This document shows positions 1 to 8,953 of a stretch of 64,000 bases of DNA, one piece after another. The notes under the pieces were generated by a model. That model had not been told where the DNA came from, searched no databases, and was given only the letters and a program-made list of their open reading frames with translations. Position numbers and translations under genes: made by a program. The first letter of the stretch is position 1; every line of letters starts with the position of its first letter. Source of the stretch: CAVWDU01 sp963840725 (lineage in GTDB: Bacteria > Pseudomonadota > Gammaproteobacteria > Pseudomonadales > Halieaceae); NCBI GenBank assembly GCA_963840725.1, contig CAWIZY010000004.1, forward strand, positions 310,001 through 374,000, given 5' to 3'.

Positions 1-25
1 AACCACCGACCAGCTCGCCGTTGCC

Positions 26-553
26 TCAGGCGCTGCCGCTCTTCAACGCCAGGCCCGCCGTATTGTCAGCTTCAGCCGACGCCGGGCCTGAAGATTTTTT
101 CGCACCGATAGGCACCGCCTTGGCAGCGGGCTCGCCCGGATCCATATCGATGCTGCCGCGGAAAATTGCCCCGTCCTGCAGCGTCACCCGCGGAGCGACA
201 ATGTTGCCACAGACGTTGCCGGATTGGGAGATGATGACCGTTTCTTCGCCCATCACGTCGCCGGAAACTTCGCCATCAATTTTCACTACCCGGGCGTTGA
301 TATCGGCAGCTACTACGCCGGACTCACCCACAGTGACCTCGTTGGAACCCAGGTTGATAGTCCCCTCAACCTTGCCCTGCACAAACAGGTCCTCGCTACC
401 GCTGATTTCGCCCTTGATTGTTATACCCGGTCCGATCATTGCACCACTCCTCGCAGTTACTGGGGCCGCTTCTCTCACTGCGACCTTGGGTTTTTCTTCT
501 GCAGGTTGGTTGACCGCCGGCGGCACCTGCTTGTTTTTATTGCGTTCGAACAT
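26..553 (-). CDS. Bactofilin-family polymer-forming cytoskeletal protein
   Basis: 175 residues. Bactofilins polymerise without nucleotide into filaments at the inner face of the membrane and scaffold cell-wall or polar functions. The central part (about residues 38-140) shows the regular Gly/Val/Ile-rich right-handed beta-helix pattern of the family, with repeated turns such as GEISGSEDLFVQGKVEG and GEVSGDV. It is flanked by a charged, proline-containing N-terminus and a disordered Ala/Ser-rich C-terminus, the usual bactofilin layout. Length is typical. A purine-rich stretch (GGAATAAGAG) sits just before the ATG. The gene ends 25 bases from the window edge, so any downstream partner such as an M23 peptidase is not visible. 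Confidence 0.9.
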   Translation of the reverse strand: MFERNKNKQVPPAVNQPAEEKPKVAVREAAPVTARSGAMIGPGITIKGEISGSEDLFVQGKVEGTINLGSNEVTVGESGVVAADINARVVKIDGEVSGDVMGEETVIISQSGNVCGNIVAPRVTLQDGAIFRGSIDMDPGEPAAKAVPIGAKKSSGPASAEADNTAGLALKSGSA

Positions 554-702
554 CTCTTATTCCACCGTGACTTCTTGTGGGAGTTCAATGCTAACAAGCG
601 GACCAGGGGCGCACCAGACGAGGACGGCAGCTAAGTGGCGAAAACTCCACTTTTTCCCGCAAAGTCTCGTAGCCCCATTTTTCACTGACCTTATCGCAAG
701 TC

Positions 703-1263
703 TCAGAAGGTCCAGCGCACGCCTACACCGAAGGTATCCAGATCTGTTTCCAGATCAAAACGCACCCACTCCGCGTAGAGGTCCAGGCTGCGGAAGATGT
801 TGAGGGCAGCTCCAACGCCGTAGTAGAGATCGGTGCCGTCGTCATCTACCTGGCGGCCATCGGCTTCCCAAAAGGCGGCCCCGCCGCGCGCGTACACATC
901 AAGAATCCACAAGGGCACAGAGACCATGCCGCCGACGGTCCAGGCTTCGGACTCAAACTTGGCCTTGCCAAAGTCACCGACGTTGTCGGATTCGAACTCG
1001 CCGAGGTCCCAGTAGGCTGCGTCTACCGACAACCAGTTGTTAAACCGATAGCCCGCCTGGAAATTGTAGCTGTAGGAATCATCGTCAAAATTAATATCGC
1101 TGATGTCCTCGATGTCATCGATGCGAAAATCTTCATCAATCTGTGAGTAAGCGACGCCGGCACCGATGAAGAAACCTTCATCTGCGTTGGCTGCAGCGCC
1201 GAACATCATGGTTGTGCCGCTGATAGCCAAAGCCAGAGCGGTAGGTCGATTGATCAGGTTCAT
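703..1263 (-). CDS. Small outer-membrane beta-barrel protein
   Basis: About 186 residues from the ATG at 1263, which has AGGAGA eight bases upstream; an in-frame start 27 bases further up has no such site. A signal peptide of about 23 residues ends at ANADEG. The rest alternates hydrophobic and polar residues in short strands (GAGVAYSQ, NFQAGYRF, LDVYARGGAAFW, LYYGVGAALN) and ends in the aromatic terminus VGVRWTF, with a final Phe as in Bam-inserted barrels. It resembles the eight-stranded OmpA/OmpW-like barrel class. The N-terminal loops are very acidic (DDIEDISDINFDDDS). No specific function can be assigned. Confidence 0.82.
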   Translation of the reverse strand: MNLINRPTALALAISGTTMMFGAAANADEGFFIGAGVAYSQIDEDFRIDDIEDISDINFDDDSYSYNFQAGYRFNNWLSVDAAYWDLGEFESDNVGDFGKAKFESEAWTVGGMVSVPLWILDVYARGGAAFWEADGRQVDDDGTDLYYGVGAALNIFRSLDLYAEWVRFDLETDLDTFGVGVRWTF

Positions 1264-1488
1264 AAGAGATCTCCTGTGACTAAAAAACAAGCTGCTGCGT
1301 CAGAGGCCGCATGACGCGAGGACTGGCCTATGGCCCGCCGTCGTTGCGTGGAGAGATTTCGTGAGGAATCATGCCAGGCGCCAGCGACCGGACGGCGGCG
1401 CCATTATAAGAGATAGCCGCCTTGCTCTGGTAAGGCCCAAAAATACCAATTATTCACGCATTCTGTGGCCCGACTGCGCGGTTCTCGA

Positions 1489-2505
1489 TCAGGCTGCATA
1501 ACCCTGCGGGTTACCTTGCTGCCAGCGCCAGGCATCTACAATCATGTCATGCAGCGTGTTTGCAGGGCTCCAGTCCAGCTCGCGCATGGCTTTCTCGGGG
1601 TCCGCCCAGCACTCCGCGATGTCCCCGGGCCGCCTGGGGCATACACGGTGCGGAATCGCTTGTCCCGAGACGGCGCGAAATGCTGCCAAAACCTCTAATA
1701 CGCTGGTCCCCACCCCGGTGCCGAGATTGTAGGTGCTCAGCCCGGGGGATGACATGCCGTGTGTCAGCGCCGCAACATGCCCGAGGGCGAGGTCAACCAC
1801 GTGGATGTAGTCACGCACGCCGGTTCCATCTACCGTGGGATAATCGTCGCCAAAAATCGACAAGTGAGGGCGCAGCCCCACTGCGACCTGGGCGATGTAC
1901 GGCAACAGATTATTCGGTTCACCCTGCGGGTCTTCACCCATCAGCCCGGAGGGGTGAGCTCCCACCGGATTGAAATAGCGCAGCACGCTAACAGACCAGC
2001 GGGGATCTGAGGCCTGCAAATCACGCAAACACTCCTCTGCCATCAGTTTGCTGCGGCCATAGGGGTTGGTCACCCCGCCCACCGGAGCCGATTCGCGAAT
2101 CGGCACCTGGCTCGGATCACCTTACACGGTCGCCGATGAGCTGAATATGAGCTTCCTCACCCCCGCCGCTGCCATTGAGCGAGCGAGAGCTAAAGTGCCG
2201 TAAACATTGTTTTCGTAGTACGCCAACGGCTGCTGTACCGATTCGGAGACTGACTTGAGGCCCGCAAAGTGGATAACACTGTCGATGTCACCTGCGCCCA
2301 ACACGCTGTCCAGCAGCGCCCGATCGCGGATGTCCCCCTGATGAAACTCCGGCTTGTAGCCCGTAATTGCTGCAATGCGTTCCACCACCCTTGGACTGCT
2401 GTTGGAACAATTGTCGACGATCACCGGCTGCAAACCGGCGTTGATCAATGCCACGCAGCTGTGACTGCCAATGTAGCCGGTGCCGCCCGTTACCAGAACT
2501 CTCAC
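1489..2505 (-). pseudogene. galE: UDP-glucose 4-epimerase with one in-frame stop
   Basis: GalE interconverts UDP-glucose and UDP-galactose for envelope sugar supply. The frame opens at GTG 2505, preceded by GGGGAGAG, with the Rossmann motif VTGGTGYIGS at residues 5-14. It runs in one frame to 1489, but codon 128 (bases 2122-2124) is TAA exactly where the invariant Tyr of the SSATVYG motif belongs; GDPSQVPIRES follows without a frameshift. The second half keeps the catalytic NPYGRSK motif. If the stop is read as Tyr the product is 338 residues, the length of E. coli GalE. Either a TAT/TAC-to-TAA nonsense mutation, a sequencing or assembly error, or readthrough. No other damage is visible, so decay would be very recent. 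Confidence 0.85.
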
Positions 2506-2916
2506 TGAATAGCTCTCCCCATTTATCAGGCCCGGGCCGGATGCCCCATAGATTCCGTTACTGACTGACAGCCGCTGCCGAACCACCAAACCCAAGCCTC
2601 AGAATACCAGCCGCGTTTCACACAGCCCATCGGAAAACCTGTTAAACCCACATTATTCCCGCACTTGTATTAGCGCAATTTCATTCCCGCACCTCTCTGG
2701 CCCCGCGCCTCTCTGGCCCCGCGCCTCTCTAGCCCCGCACCTCTCTAGCCCCGCACCTCTCAATGCCCGCAGCTCTGTGTCCACTGTCTCCGGTTGAGCA
2801 CCGGCAGTGGCTTGTCCGGGGCCTTCAGGCGAGCCATTCATCGCAACAGGCCATGCTTTCGTCGCAGCATCGCTGTCGGAGGATTGGCGAAATGATACAC
2901 TCACGACCTTTTAACA
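2506..2916. other. Non-coding stretch upstream of galE and the DUF885 gene
   Basis: A 410-base gap between two divergent genes. It holds a 16-bp tandem repeat (described separately) and a possible extended -10 element TGATACACT at 2893-2901 for the rightward gene, with no convincing -35. Short open frames across the repeat translate to low-complexity peptide and are not genes. Confidence 0.5.
2689..2768. repeat. 16-bp tandem repeat, five copies
   Basis: Five consecutive 16-base units of the form GCACCTCTCTGGCCCC. The units begin at 2689, 2705, 2721, 2737 and 2753. They differ at positions 3 (A or G) and 11 (G or A), and the last copy is degenerate. It lies in the gap between galE and the DUF885 gene. 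Confidence 0.92.
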
Positions 2917-2931
2917 GTGGGGCATCAACCA

Positions 2932-4677
2932 ATGCAACAAGTCGTGCGATTAACGCTTTTCATGTGTTTGCTGGGAATAAGTGCCGGTAGCTGGAGCGAT
3001 TGGATCGACGACAGCAATCGCTACGCAATGGAGGTCCTGGAGGCGGCTGCAGCCTACCAGCCAGAGAACATCGCCGGCTACGGACTGGATCAATACGATT
3101 CCGACATTCTCGACCTTGGCCCAAAGCTCTACGAGCGCAAGCTGGCGAGTTCCAAGGTCTTGCAAACCAGACTAAAAACCGTCCTGGCCGCGGAGAAAAA
3201 CCCGCGGGTCAAACAAGACCTGGAGATTATGCTGCGGGCCATCACAGAGGACGCCGAGACACAGCGTATCGAGCGCGATCATCTCATTCCCTATTTCAAC
3301 CTGCATCAATTGCTCTACGGCAGTTTCGACTCCATTCTTGATCCCCGCAATGAAAGTGGCCGATACAAAAGTGCTCTTGATCGCCTGCGCAAATACACTG
3401 GCAGCGAGAAGGGTTTCCGTCCGCTCACCGAACTGGCTCGGGAAGCGAGCGAGGCACGCTTTGACACCAAGGGTCTCCTGGGCCCCTATAAAGGTCAACT
3501 GGAGGCAGACCTCGCCAACGCACCGCGTATGATCGCGGGCATCGAGGCCCTGTTTCGTGACGCAGAGCTAACCGGGTGGGAACAGAACTTTACCCTGTTA
3601 AAACAACAGCTGGCAGACTACAAAGCCTGGCTTGAAAGCGACATGCTGCCCCGCGCCCGCACCAGCAACCTGTTGCCCGAGGCCGTCTACGCCGATCAAC
3701 TGAAAGGCTACGGGGTGCAGTCCTCACCGGCAGAACTGATCGTGCGCGGCCAGTACAGCTATCAGTTGATACGTAGCGAGATGAAAGCACTGGCCTGGCA
3801 GATCGCCACCAAGAATGGCTGGAAGGATAAAGACCTGGTATCGGTGATCCGGGCGATGAAACGTGAGCAGGTGCCCCGGGACGAATTGCTGGGTCTGTAC
3901 AAGAAGCGTCTGGCCGAAGTGGAGGCCATCATTCGCCGCGAAGACCTGGTCACCCTTCCCGACCGCGAAGCGTCTATCCGTCTGGCCACCGAGGCTGAGT
4001 CAGCCGCCATTCCCGCATCCTTCATGAGCCCGCCCCAGCTAATCAACAATACCGGGCAGTTCGGTGAGTTCGTGCTGGTCACCTCCAACCCCGGCCTCGA
4101 GGGGGACGCGGCACTGATGGATGACTGGAGCCATGATGCCATGACCTGGGCGCTGACGGTCCATGAAGCCAGGCCCGGCCACGAACTGCAGTTCGCCCGG
4201 CTGGTGGAAGATGGTACTTCACTGGCGCGGGCCATCTTCGCCTTCAATAGCGCCAATGCCGAGGGCTGGGGCCTCTACGCCGAGTCCATTATGCAGGAGT
4301 ACCTGCCGCTGGAGGGTCAGCTTTTCAATCTCTATACCCGACTGATGCGGGCCGCCAGAATGTTTCTTGACCCCATGGTCAACACCGGCCAACTCAGTCA
4401 CGAGGACGTGGTGGCGTTTCTCACCGATCAGGCCGCCATGTCCGTTCCTATGGCCAGTTCTGAGGCTGACCGCTACACCTTTCGCGCACCCGGCCAGGCT
4501 ACCTCGTACTACTATGGCTACATGAGCCTGATGCAGTTACGCACAGAAGTAGAGATCGCGCTGGGCGATGCGTTCAACCAACGTGAGTTTCACGACTTCA
4601 TCCTCCGGCAGGGCCTGCTCCCGCCCGAATTGCTGCGTGAGGCCGTGCTGGATCATTTTGTGCGCGGCGAGCACTAG
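2932..4677 (+). CDS. Secreted DUF885-family putative zinc peptidase
   Basis: 581 residues from the ATG at 2932, which has GGGG nine bases upstream; an in-frame GTG at 2917 has no ribosome site. The N-terminus is a signal peptide of about 20 residues ending near SAGSWSD, so the protein should be periplasmic or lipid-anchored. DUF885 proteins are M32-like helical metallohydrolases. The expected zinc motif HEARPGHE is at about residues 411-418, with downstream AEGWGLYAE around 445, both typical of the family. Length is normal. Substrate is unknown; peptide hydrolysis is inferred from the fold only. It stands alone between galE and the GST. Confidence 0.85.
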   Translation: MQQVVRLTLFMCLLGISAGSWSDWIDDSNRYAMEVLEAAAAYQPENIAGYGLDQYDSDILDLGPKLYERKLASSKVLQTRLKTVLAAEKNPRVKQDLEIMLRAITEDAETQRIERDHLIPYFNLHQLLYGSFDSILDPRNESGRYKSALDRLRKYTGSEKGFRPLTELAREASEARFDTKGLLGPYKGQLEADLANAPRMIAGIEALFRDAELTGWEQNFTLLKQQLADYKAWLESDMLPRARTSNLLPEAVYADQLKGYGVQSSPAELIVRGQYSYQLIRSEMKALAWQIATKNGWKDKDLVSVIRAMKREQVPRDELLGLYKKRLAEVEAIIRREDLVTLPDREASIRLATEAESAAIPASFMSPPQLINNTGQFGEFVLVTSNPGLEGDAALMDDWSHDAMTWALTVHEARPGHELQFARLVEDGTSLARAIFAFNSANAEGWGLYAESIMQEYLPLEGQLFNLYTRLMRAARMFLDPMVNTGQLSHEDVVAFLTDQAAMSVPMASSEADRYTFRAPGQATSYYYGYMSLMQLRTEVEIALGDAFNQREFHDFILRQGLLPPELLREAVLDHFVRGEH

Positions 4678-4825
4678 TCTGAGCTGCCAGCGAAAGGCAA
4701 CTGGCGGCTCGGCCGGTTGACCCTAACTGCGATCTGTTTAGACTTCCCGGAGGGGTCCCCTGCCACACGGCCAGTGCGGTCGGGGGCGAATCTCCCGGAC
4801 AACCCGTGCAAAGCCCGGTGCAATT

Positions 4826-5428
4826 ATGAAATTCTATTACTTCCCCGTAGCGCCCAACCCAACAAAAGTCCGCACGTTTATCCGCGAAAAAGGCATCGAA
4901 GTCGAGGAGATCCAGGTCAATCTCGGCCAGGGAGAACACCGCAGTGCCGAGCACCTGGCCCGAAATCCGCGCGGCGCGCTGCCGGTGCTGGAGCTCGACT
5001 CGGGCGAATTTATCTGCGAGAGCCTGCCAATGATGGAGTATCTGGAAGAGCTTTTCCCGCTCCCGGTGATGATTGGCCATGACCCGCTCTCGCGCCTTCA
5101 CACCCGTGAATACGAACGCATGGTAGAAAAGACCCTGCTTGAACCCATCACCCGTATCGTCCACGCCACCAACTCTCCACTGGGGCTTCCTGTCCGGCCG
5201 GAGATCAGTGGGCCAGAACGGGAGAAACTTCCGGCTGCGCTGGAGCGGATCGAGCAACGCATCGGTAATCACCCATTTGCTGCGGGCGATGAGCCCACCG
5301 TGGTAGATTGCACTCTGTTCGCCGGTTTGTACTTCGGTGAGTTTTTCGGCGTCGGCTTGCCAGAGCAGTACCCCAACCTGCGCCGCTGGTATCTCAACTT
5401 CAAAACCCGACCCAGCACCCGTATGTAG
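4826..5428 (+). CDS. Glutathione S-transferase family protein
   Basis: 200 residues. The N-terminal thioredoxin-like half (residues 1-80) reads MKFYYFPVAPNPTKVRTFI and contains the cis-Pro loop ALPVLEL and the glutathione-binding ESLPMMEYLEE. The C-terminal helical half contains the typical N-capping region FAAGDEPTVVDCTLFAGL. GSTs conjugate glutathione to electrophiles or bind hydrophobic ligands in the cytoplasm. The protein stops right after KTRPSTRM, a little earlier than many relatives, and a GC-rich tandem repeat begins at the base after the stop, so the C-terminus may have been trimmed by the repeat. Substrate not predictable. Confidence 0.88.
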   Translation: MKFYYFPVAPNPTKVRTFIREKGIEVEEIQVNLGQGEHRSAEHLARNPRGALPVLELDSGEFICESLPMMEYLEELFPLPVMIGHDPLSRLHTREYERMVEKTLLEPITRIVHATNSPLGLPVRPEISGPEREKLPAALERIEQRIGNHPFAAGDEPTVVDCTLFAGLYFGEFFGVGLPEQYPNLRRWYLNFKTRPSTRM

Positions 5429-5483
5429 GACGGGCCGCGCAGGCGGGCCGCGCAGGACGGGCCGCGCAAGTCGGGCCGTGCGA
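5429..5483. repeat. 13-15 bp GC-rich tandem repeat, four copies
   Basis: Four imperfect copies of GACGGGCCGCGCAG-like units starting at 5429, 5443, 5456 and 5471. The array starts immediately after the GST stop codon. Reading frames through it give only Arg/Ala/Gly low-complexity peptide. Confidence 0.85.
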
Positions 5484-5990
5484 CACAGACAGCACCCCCA
5501 TCCTGGATGCAAAGCACCCTGCGTAAAGGCTTCGCCCATCTCTCTGCGGGTCACCCCCATGCGCATTGCAGAATCCAAGGTTTCGAGTTAGCCTCGTATC
5601 GCAACGTCCTGATACTGTCTCGCCAGGTTTCCCGTCCGGAGAAAACACATGCACGCCACTGAGCATCGACGTAGATCACTCCCAGGCAAGCGGCTTTTTT
5701 GCAGCCCAGAACGATCGCACAGTTAAGCGCACCGCAATGGCCCGGTCTGTCTCTTTTGCACTTTTTGCGGGCATCGCGGTGGAGCCGGTCGCGGCGCAGC
5801 AATGAAAGGATTTGATTCGGAAGCCAATGATGTACAGGCATTCTGTGGTGCTGGTGAGGTACTGGCCGGATCGCCGGACGCCTGTGCGTGCAATTCGATT
5901 CCCCGGGCTTTGACTTGTGAGTCCTAGCCTGCCAACGGCACGACCGCTTTCACCGGCAGGCATTTGTCGGCAGCGCCAGGAGACGGTGCA
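5429..5990. other. Long gap between GST and MFS genes, possible gene relic
   Basis: 562 bases without an intact gene. It contains the GC-rich repeat at its left end. On the minus strand at about 5505-5590 one frame gives LETLDSAMRMGVTRREMGEA followed by TQGALHPGW, which resembles the signature of carboxymuconolactone decarboxylase/AhpD-type proteins. It is cut by a TAA just upstream and runs into the repeat downstream, so at best it is a relic. AGGAG at about 5979-5983 serves the next gene. Confidence 0.4.
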
Positions 5991-7232
5991 GTGAGCCCGA
6001 AGCCCGCAACACTGGCCCACCATCGCAGCATCTTCGATGGCTGGCGCTCGATGACCCTGGCGGTCTATATGGCGCTCGCTGGCTACGGGGTCATGGTCGG
6101 CATACCGGTGATCAGCACCGCCTGGGTATCACTGCTGGGTTTCACTGAAGTACAGGTTGGCCGTGTAGCAGGTGCCGACCTGGGTGGTTTCTCTCTGGGG
6201 GCGGTCATGGTCTCGGCCGTTGTCGCCCGCTATAACCGCCGGGTGCTGGTCGGTATTGCAGCCACCATTGCCATCTCTGCTAACGCCCTGTGCATGGGCG
6301 TGCAGGGCTATGAGGAAACCCTGTGGCTGCGGTTCGTGGCCGGCACAGGTAGCGGTGCCTTCACTGCCATCGCCATCGCGACGTTAGCGGGAACCTGCCG
6401 ACCGGCCCGTGCGTTCAACATCCTCCTGTTCTCTTTCGCATTTTCCCAGGGTGGCGAGCTGTACCTGCTGCCCAAATTATCGATGAACCAGATTTACCTG
6501 TTTTTCATCGCCAGCTATATACCCGCACTATTGCTAATTCGATGGCTACCACCGCGGCCGGTTGCAAAAACTCTGGATGTGGAACTCAATTTGCTGGCGA
6601 GCGGCTCGGGAGAGCCCGCTGAGGAGAGCACTATGGACAGCACCGTACACGTTCACGTTCCCGCTTCGGTACCCTGGCTGGTGCTGGCCGCCGTGCTGTT
6701 TACCTATCTGAACATCGGCGCCTATTGGACCTATATCGAGTTAGCCAGTGCGGCCTCCGAGGCCGACCCTGACTGGGTGGGACAGTTACTGGTCTATACG
6801 TCGGTATTTTCGGTCATCGGTTGCGCCTGCGCCACGATCATCAGTAACCGCTATGGTCTGGCCAGGCCCCTTCTGGTGACACTGGTCGTGCAGGCGGTCA
6901 TCGTGGGGATGCTCGCCAATGGCATCAACAACGTTAACGTGATGATCAGTATGTTCAGCTTTAATTTTTGCTGGATTTTTGTAGATGTCTATCAGTCCGC
7001 CACCATCGCCAATATTGACCATTCGGGACGGTTTGCTGCCCTGATGCCGGGTGCACAGGGACTGGGACAGATCCTGGGACCCAACCTGGCAGCTTCCATG
7101 CTTGCCCTGGGTGGGGGCTACAGCGGCGTATTTATACTCTGTGCACTGGCCTCACTAGCCGCCTTCGGAATCTACTTGCTCACCTATCTGAAATTAAACA
7201 GGACGATGCCGGCTCTGGCGAATGCGTCGTAA
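5991..7232 (+). CDS. Major facilitator superfamily transporter
   Basis: 413 residues from the GTG at 5991, chosen because AGGAG lies eight bases upstream; an in-frame TTG at 5964 has none. About twelve hydrophobic segments are visible. There is a polar central loop (residues about 190-220, ending EESTMDSTVHVHV) between the two six-helix halves, and an inter-helix RYNRRVLVG-type loop between helices 2 and 3. It would be a secondary carrier in the inner membrane. It converges on the first of three COG1233 flavoproteins, so it may import the compound that block degrades; that link is inference from position only. Confidence 0.85.
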   Translation: MSPKPATLAHHRSIFDGWRSMTLAVYMALAGYGVMVGIPVISTAWVSLLGFTEVQVGRVAGADLGGFSLGAVMVSAVVARYNRRVLVGIAATIAISANALCMGVQGYEETLWLRFVAGTGSGAFTAIAIATLAGTCRPARAFNILLFSFAFSQGGELYLLPKLSMNQIYLFFIASYIPALLLIRWLPPRPVAKTLDVELNLLASGSGEPAEESTMDSTVHVHVPASVPWLVLAAVLFTYLNIGAYWTYIELASAASEADPDWVGQLLVYTSVFSVIGCACATIISNRYGLARPLLVTLVVQAVIVGMLANGINNVNVMISMFSFNFCWIFVDVYQSATIANIDHSGRFAALMPGAQGLGQILGPNLAASMLALGGGYSGVFILCALASLAAFGIYLLTYLKLNRTMPALANAS

Positions 7233-7277
7233 GACAGTTCACAGTGATCCCGGTTCCAGCCTGGGTTTTGTTTGGGC

Positions 7278-8870
7278 TCAGCCCGGACGGAGACCGCGAT
7301 GATCGCGCAGCAACTCCCGCGCCGCATTGCGGCCGGGCATGCCACTCACGCCGCCGCCCGGGTGGGCCCCGGACCCGCAAAGATAAACCCCCTCCACCGG
7401 CATTTTGTAGGCTGCGTACCCGGCGATCGGCCGCAGTGAGTAGAACTGGTCCAGATGCAGGGCACCGTGAAAGATATCTCCCCCCACCATATTCAGATCC
7501 CGCTCGATATCCAGTGGGGTCTTGATCTGCCTTCCCACCACCGAGGACCGAAAGTTGGGCGCGTACTGATCGATGGTATCGATCACCAGGTCTGCCGCCG
7601 ACTCGCGCTCCTCGTCCCAATTGAGCCCACCGGGGAGATGCCGCTGGAAGTGCTGGCAGAACAGGCTGGCAACATGCGCACCCGGCGGCGCCAGGGAGCT
7701 GTCCTGGGTTGTCGGCACTTGCATGGAGATGACAGGCCTGCGCGACCATCCGTCGCGCCTGGCATCAAAATACGCGTTCTGAATATAGGATAGTGACGGG
7801 CTGACCTCGATGGCACCCATAAAGTGTTCATCCCCGCGACCCGCCATGCTGGTGAAGCGCGGCAACTCGGACAGTGCCACGTTCATACGAAAGGTCGCCG
7901 AGTGGCTGCGATAGCTCGCGATCCTGCGCCTGTCGTCGGCGTCCTGCTGCTCGCCATCCAACAGCTTTTGTAATAACACCTGGGGGTGCACATTAGCCGC
8001 CACATAGTGAGCGCTCAACTCGCGACCATCGGCGGTCATCACACCACAGGCACGACCTTCCCGGGTCAGGATTCGGCTCACCGGGGTTTCGGTCTCGATG
8101 CGCACACCGCGGCTGCGGGCAAACGCCGCCATCGCTTCGCTTATGGCACCCATGCCGCCGCGGGCGATTCCCCAGGCACCCGCCCGGCCTTTCACTTCGC
8201 CAAAAGCATGGTGCAGCAGTACGTATGCGGTGCCGGGCTGGTAAGGCTCCGCAAAGTTGCCGATCACACCTTCGAGGCCCAGCAGGCCCTTGAGGGCCTC
8301 ACCCTGAAACCAACTGTCCAGATAGTCACCCAGCGATCGGGTCATCAGCTCCGCCAGCACGGCCTGGTGACGCTGGTTCAGTTTGCGTAGCAGGTTCCCG
8401 GAGTTAAGCAGTTTTAATGCGTCTCGCCAACCACCGCCAATGTTCGGTGGAGCCTGAGACGCCAGCTCTCGCAGTGCAATGGCCACAGCGGCAATGTTGG
8501 CTTCAAAGTCGTCAAAACACGCCGCATCCCGGGTTGAGAATCGCGCGATCTCCGCCCTGGCCTGGGCTCCATCCCGGGACAACAACAGATGGTCATTCTC
8601 CAGCAGACTGAGTGTGCCCGCGGGCCTTTCCAGAATTTCCAGGCCGTGCTGTTCAAGCTCCAGATCACGGATGACCTGCGGATGCAAAAGGCTGACGGAA
8701 TAGGAGTAGACCGAATTTCGAAACCCCGGGTGGAACTCTTCAGTCACCGCCGCTCCGCCCACGACCGACCTTGCTTCCAGTACCGTAACCCGCAGACCCG
8801 CTTTGGCAAGATAGCCCGCGCAGGTGAGCCCGTTGTGGCCGGCGCCAATAACGATCACGTCAGTGTCCAT
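7278..8870 (-). CDS. Phytoene-desaturase-like FAD/NAD oxidoreductase (COG1233), copy A
   Basis: 530 residues. The N-terminal dinucleotide-binding motif VIGAGHNGL (residues 6-14) is followed by LEARSVVGGAAVTEEFHPGF, which is typical of the COG1233/PYROXD2 group. The C-terminal FAD motif reads LCGSGAHPGGGVSGMPGRNAA. These enzymes share the CrtI fold, but in non-carotenoid contexts they oxidise or isomerise unknown small molecules. No other carotenoid gene is nearby, so carotenoid synthesis is unlikely. It lies 84 bases downstream of the PuuB-like oxidase on the same strand and may share its transcript. Two paralogues sit at 15.0-18.2 kb. Confidence 0.85.
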   Translation of the reverse strand: MDTDVIVIGAGHNGLTCAGYLAKAGLRVTVLEARSVVGGAAVTEEFHPGFRNSVYSYSVSLLHPQVIRDLELEQHGLEILERPAGTLSLLENDHLLLSRDGAQARAEIARFSTRDAACFDDFEANIAAVAIALRELASQAPPNIGGGWRDALKLLNSGNLLRKLNQRHQAVLAELMTRSLGDYLDSWFQGEALKGLLGLEGVIGNFAEPYQPGTAYVLLHHAFGEVKGRAGAWGIARGGMGAISEAMAAFARSRGVRIETETPVSRILTREGRACGVMTADGRELSAHYVAANVHPQVLLQKLLDGEQQDADDRRRIASYRSHSATFRMNVALSELPRFTSMAGRGDEHFMGAIEVSPSLSYIQNAYFDARRDGWSRRPVISMQVPTTQDSSLAPPGAHVASLFCQHFQRHLPGGLNWDEERESAADLVIDTIDQYAPNFRSSVVGRQIKTPLDIERDLNMVGGDIFHGALHLDQFYSLRPIAGYAAYKMPVEGVYLCGSGAHPGGGVSGMPGRNAARELLRDHRGLRPG

Positions 8871-8953
8871 CTATTGTCTCACTCCCGATTACCGACCCGC
8901 TCTGGGCGGGCAATAAGCCATTGCTTGCTGCGAAAACGGCAATCAACAACCCG

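Noticed and set aside
2653..2904. Leftward 83-codon frame with Arg/Gly/Ala repeats
   Set aside because: It is a translation of the 16-bp DNA repeat and has no independent support.
4598..5578. A leftward open frame of 326 codons across the GST
   Set aside because: It is mostly antisense to the GST. Only its first 25 residues look protein-like, and these are treated as a possible relic.
7278..8870. Carotenoid phytoene desaturase (CrtI)
   Set aside because: The fold is shared, but the motif details fit the COG1233/PYROXD2 group and no crt genes are nearby.
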